NCBI GenBank assembly: GCA_900552655.1
Contig: USAE01000040.1
Location: forward strand, 1 to 15,170
Direction: 5' to 3'
From: an uncultured Clostridium sp.
GTDB taxonomy: Bacteria > Bacillota > Clostridia > TANB77 > CAG-508
Length of the DNA stretch: 15,170 bases
The position numbers were made by a program, and so were the translations under genes. The first letter of the stretch is position 1. Every line of letters starts with the position of its first letter. Shown here piece after piece: positions 15,057 through 15,170 of the stretch. The notes below the pieces were generated by a model, which worked only from the letters and a program-made list of their open reading frames with translations, ran no database searches and had not been told where the DNA came from.

Positions 15057-15170
15057 TAAAGAAATCACTTTTTATCTTATTTTTAACTATATTTATTATA
15101 ACTTCTTTAGCTTTTTCCATTTCTTCAGCAACTGCATATTCATAATATCCGTGGAAGTTATATCCTCCTG
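15034..15170 (-). CDS. pepT: Peptidase T (tripeptide aminopeptidase), C-terminal end only
   Basis: A minus-strand frame enters from the right edge and encodes 44 complete codons to a TAG at 15036-15034. It begins GGYNFHGYYEYAVAEEMEKA. This matches the end of the M20B family peptidase T, whose last part carries the zinc-binding His in GG-[YH]-N-[FY]-HG followed by a helix with MEKA. Peptidase T removes the N-terminal residue of tripeptides in the cytoplasm. The final residues (about KKKMDLK) come from the 30-bp repeat, so the native end has probably been replaced. The MBL gene follows after 32 bp, so the two may share a transcript. The identification is from remembered family sequence and only the end of the gene is visible. 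Confidence 0.75.
   Translation of the reverse strand, partial: GGYNFHGYYEYAVAEEMEKAKEVIINIVKNKIKSDFFKKKMDLK

Noticed and set aside
1..15170. CRISPR array, tRNA, rRNA, insertion sequence or toxin-antitoxin pair
   Set aside because: No regularly spaced direct repeats, tRNA-like cloverleaf, rRNA core sequence, transposase or toxin-antitoxin gene pair could be recognised on either strand.

Overview
The window is strongly A+T-rich (roughly three quarters by eye). Every substantial gene lies on the minus strand, with strong AGGAGG-type ribosome binding sites and TTGNNN/TATAAT-type promoters. Together with the protein types (MurD with a GSEGKTT P-loop, UvrA, UvrB, peptidase T, MATE and MFS transporters) this points to a low-GC Firmicute, most likely a clostridium, perhaps a gut lineage. 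The lineage is inferred from style and remembered family resemblance, not from a marker gene.

Layout from left to right (transcription runs right to left). At 1-291 is the 5' part of a small uncharacterised gene. At 349-2501 is a two-gene unit with its own promoter and terminator: a cytidylate-kinase-like P-loop kinase followed by murD (peptidoglycan precursor synthesis). At 2500-2829 a 31-codon plus-strand gene, the only convincing one on that strand, sits between two copies of a REP-like CCGGGAT hairpin. uvrA follows (2834-5659) with a clear promoter, then a chain of four hairpins ending in a terminator (5815-5947), then an unrecognised 417-aa coiled-coil protein with its own promoter (5962-7215).

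uvrB (7306-9263) is broken by two single-base insertions in its first quarter, one inside the Walker A motif; the rest is intact. Upstream of its ribosome binding site is a 131-bp nested inverted-repeat element. Since uvrA is intact, the nucleotide-excision-repair pair is present but uvrB is either a fresh pseudogene or carries sequencing errors.

The right third (9713-15170) looks like an accessory region: a small membrane protein, an N-terminal remnant of an alpha/beta hydrolase, an MFS transporter, a MATE-like membrane protein, a histidine phosphatase, a HAD phosphatase/5'-nucleotidase-like protein, an RNase-Z-like MBL hydrolase and the C-terminal end of peptidase T. The MBL, HAD, histidine phosphatase and MATE-like genes are spaced 23-31 bp apart and are probably co-transcribed, perhaps from pepT. 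Two transporters plus three small hydrolases suggest handling and export of a phosphorylated or nucleotide-like compound, but no sequence feature identifies a substrate. A 30-bp direct repeat at the ends of pepT and the MBL gene looks like a scar of duplication and deletion. I did not find an obvious new defence or mobile system, CRISPR array, tRNA or rRNA. The most unusual items are the structured non-coding elements and the broken uvrB.
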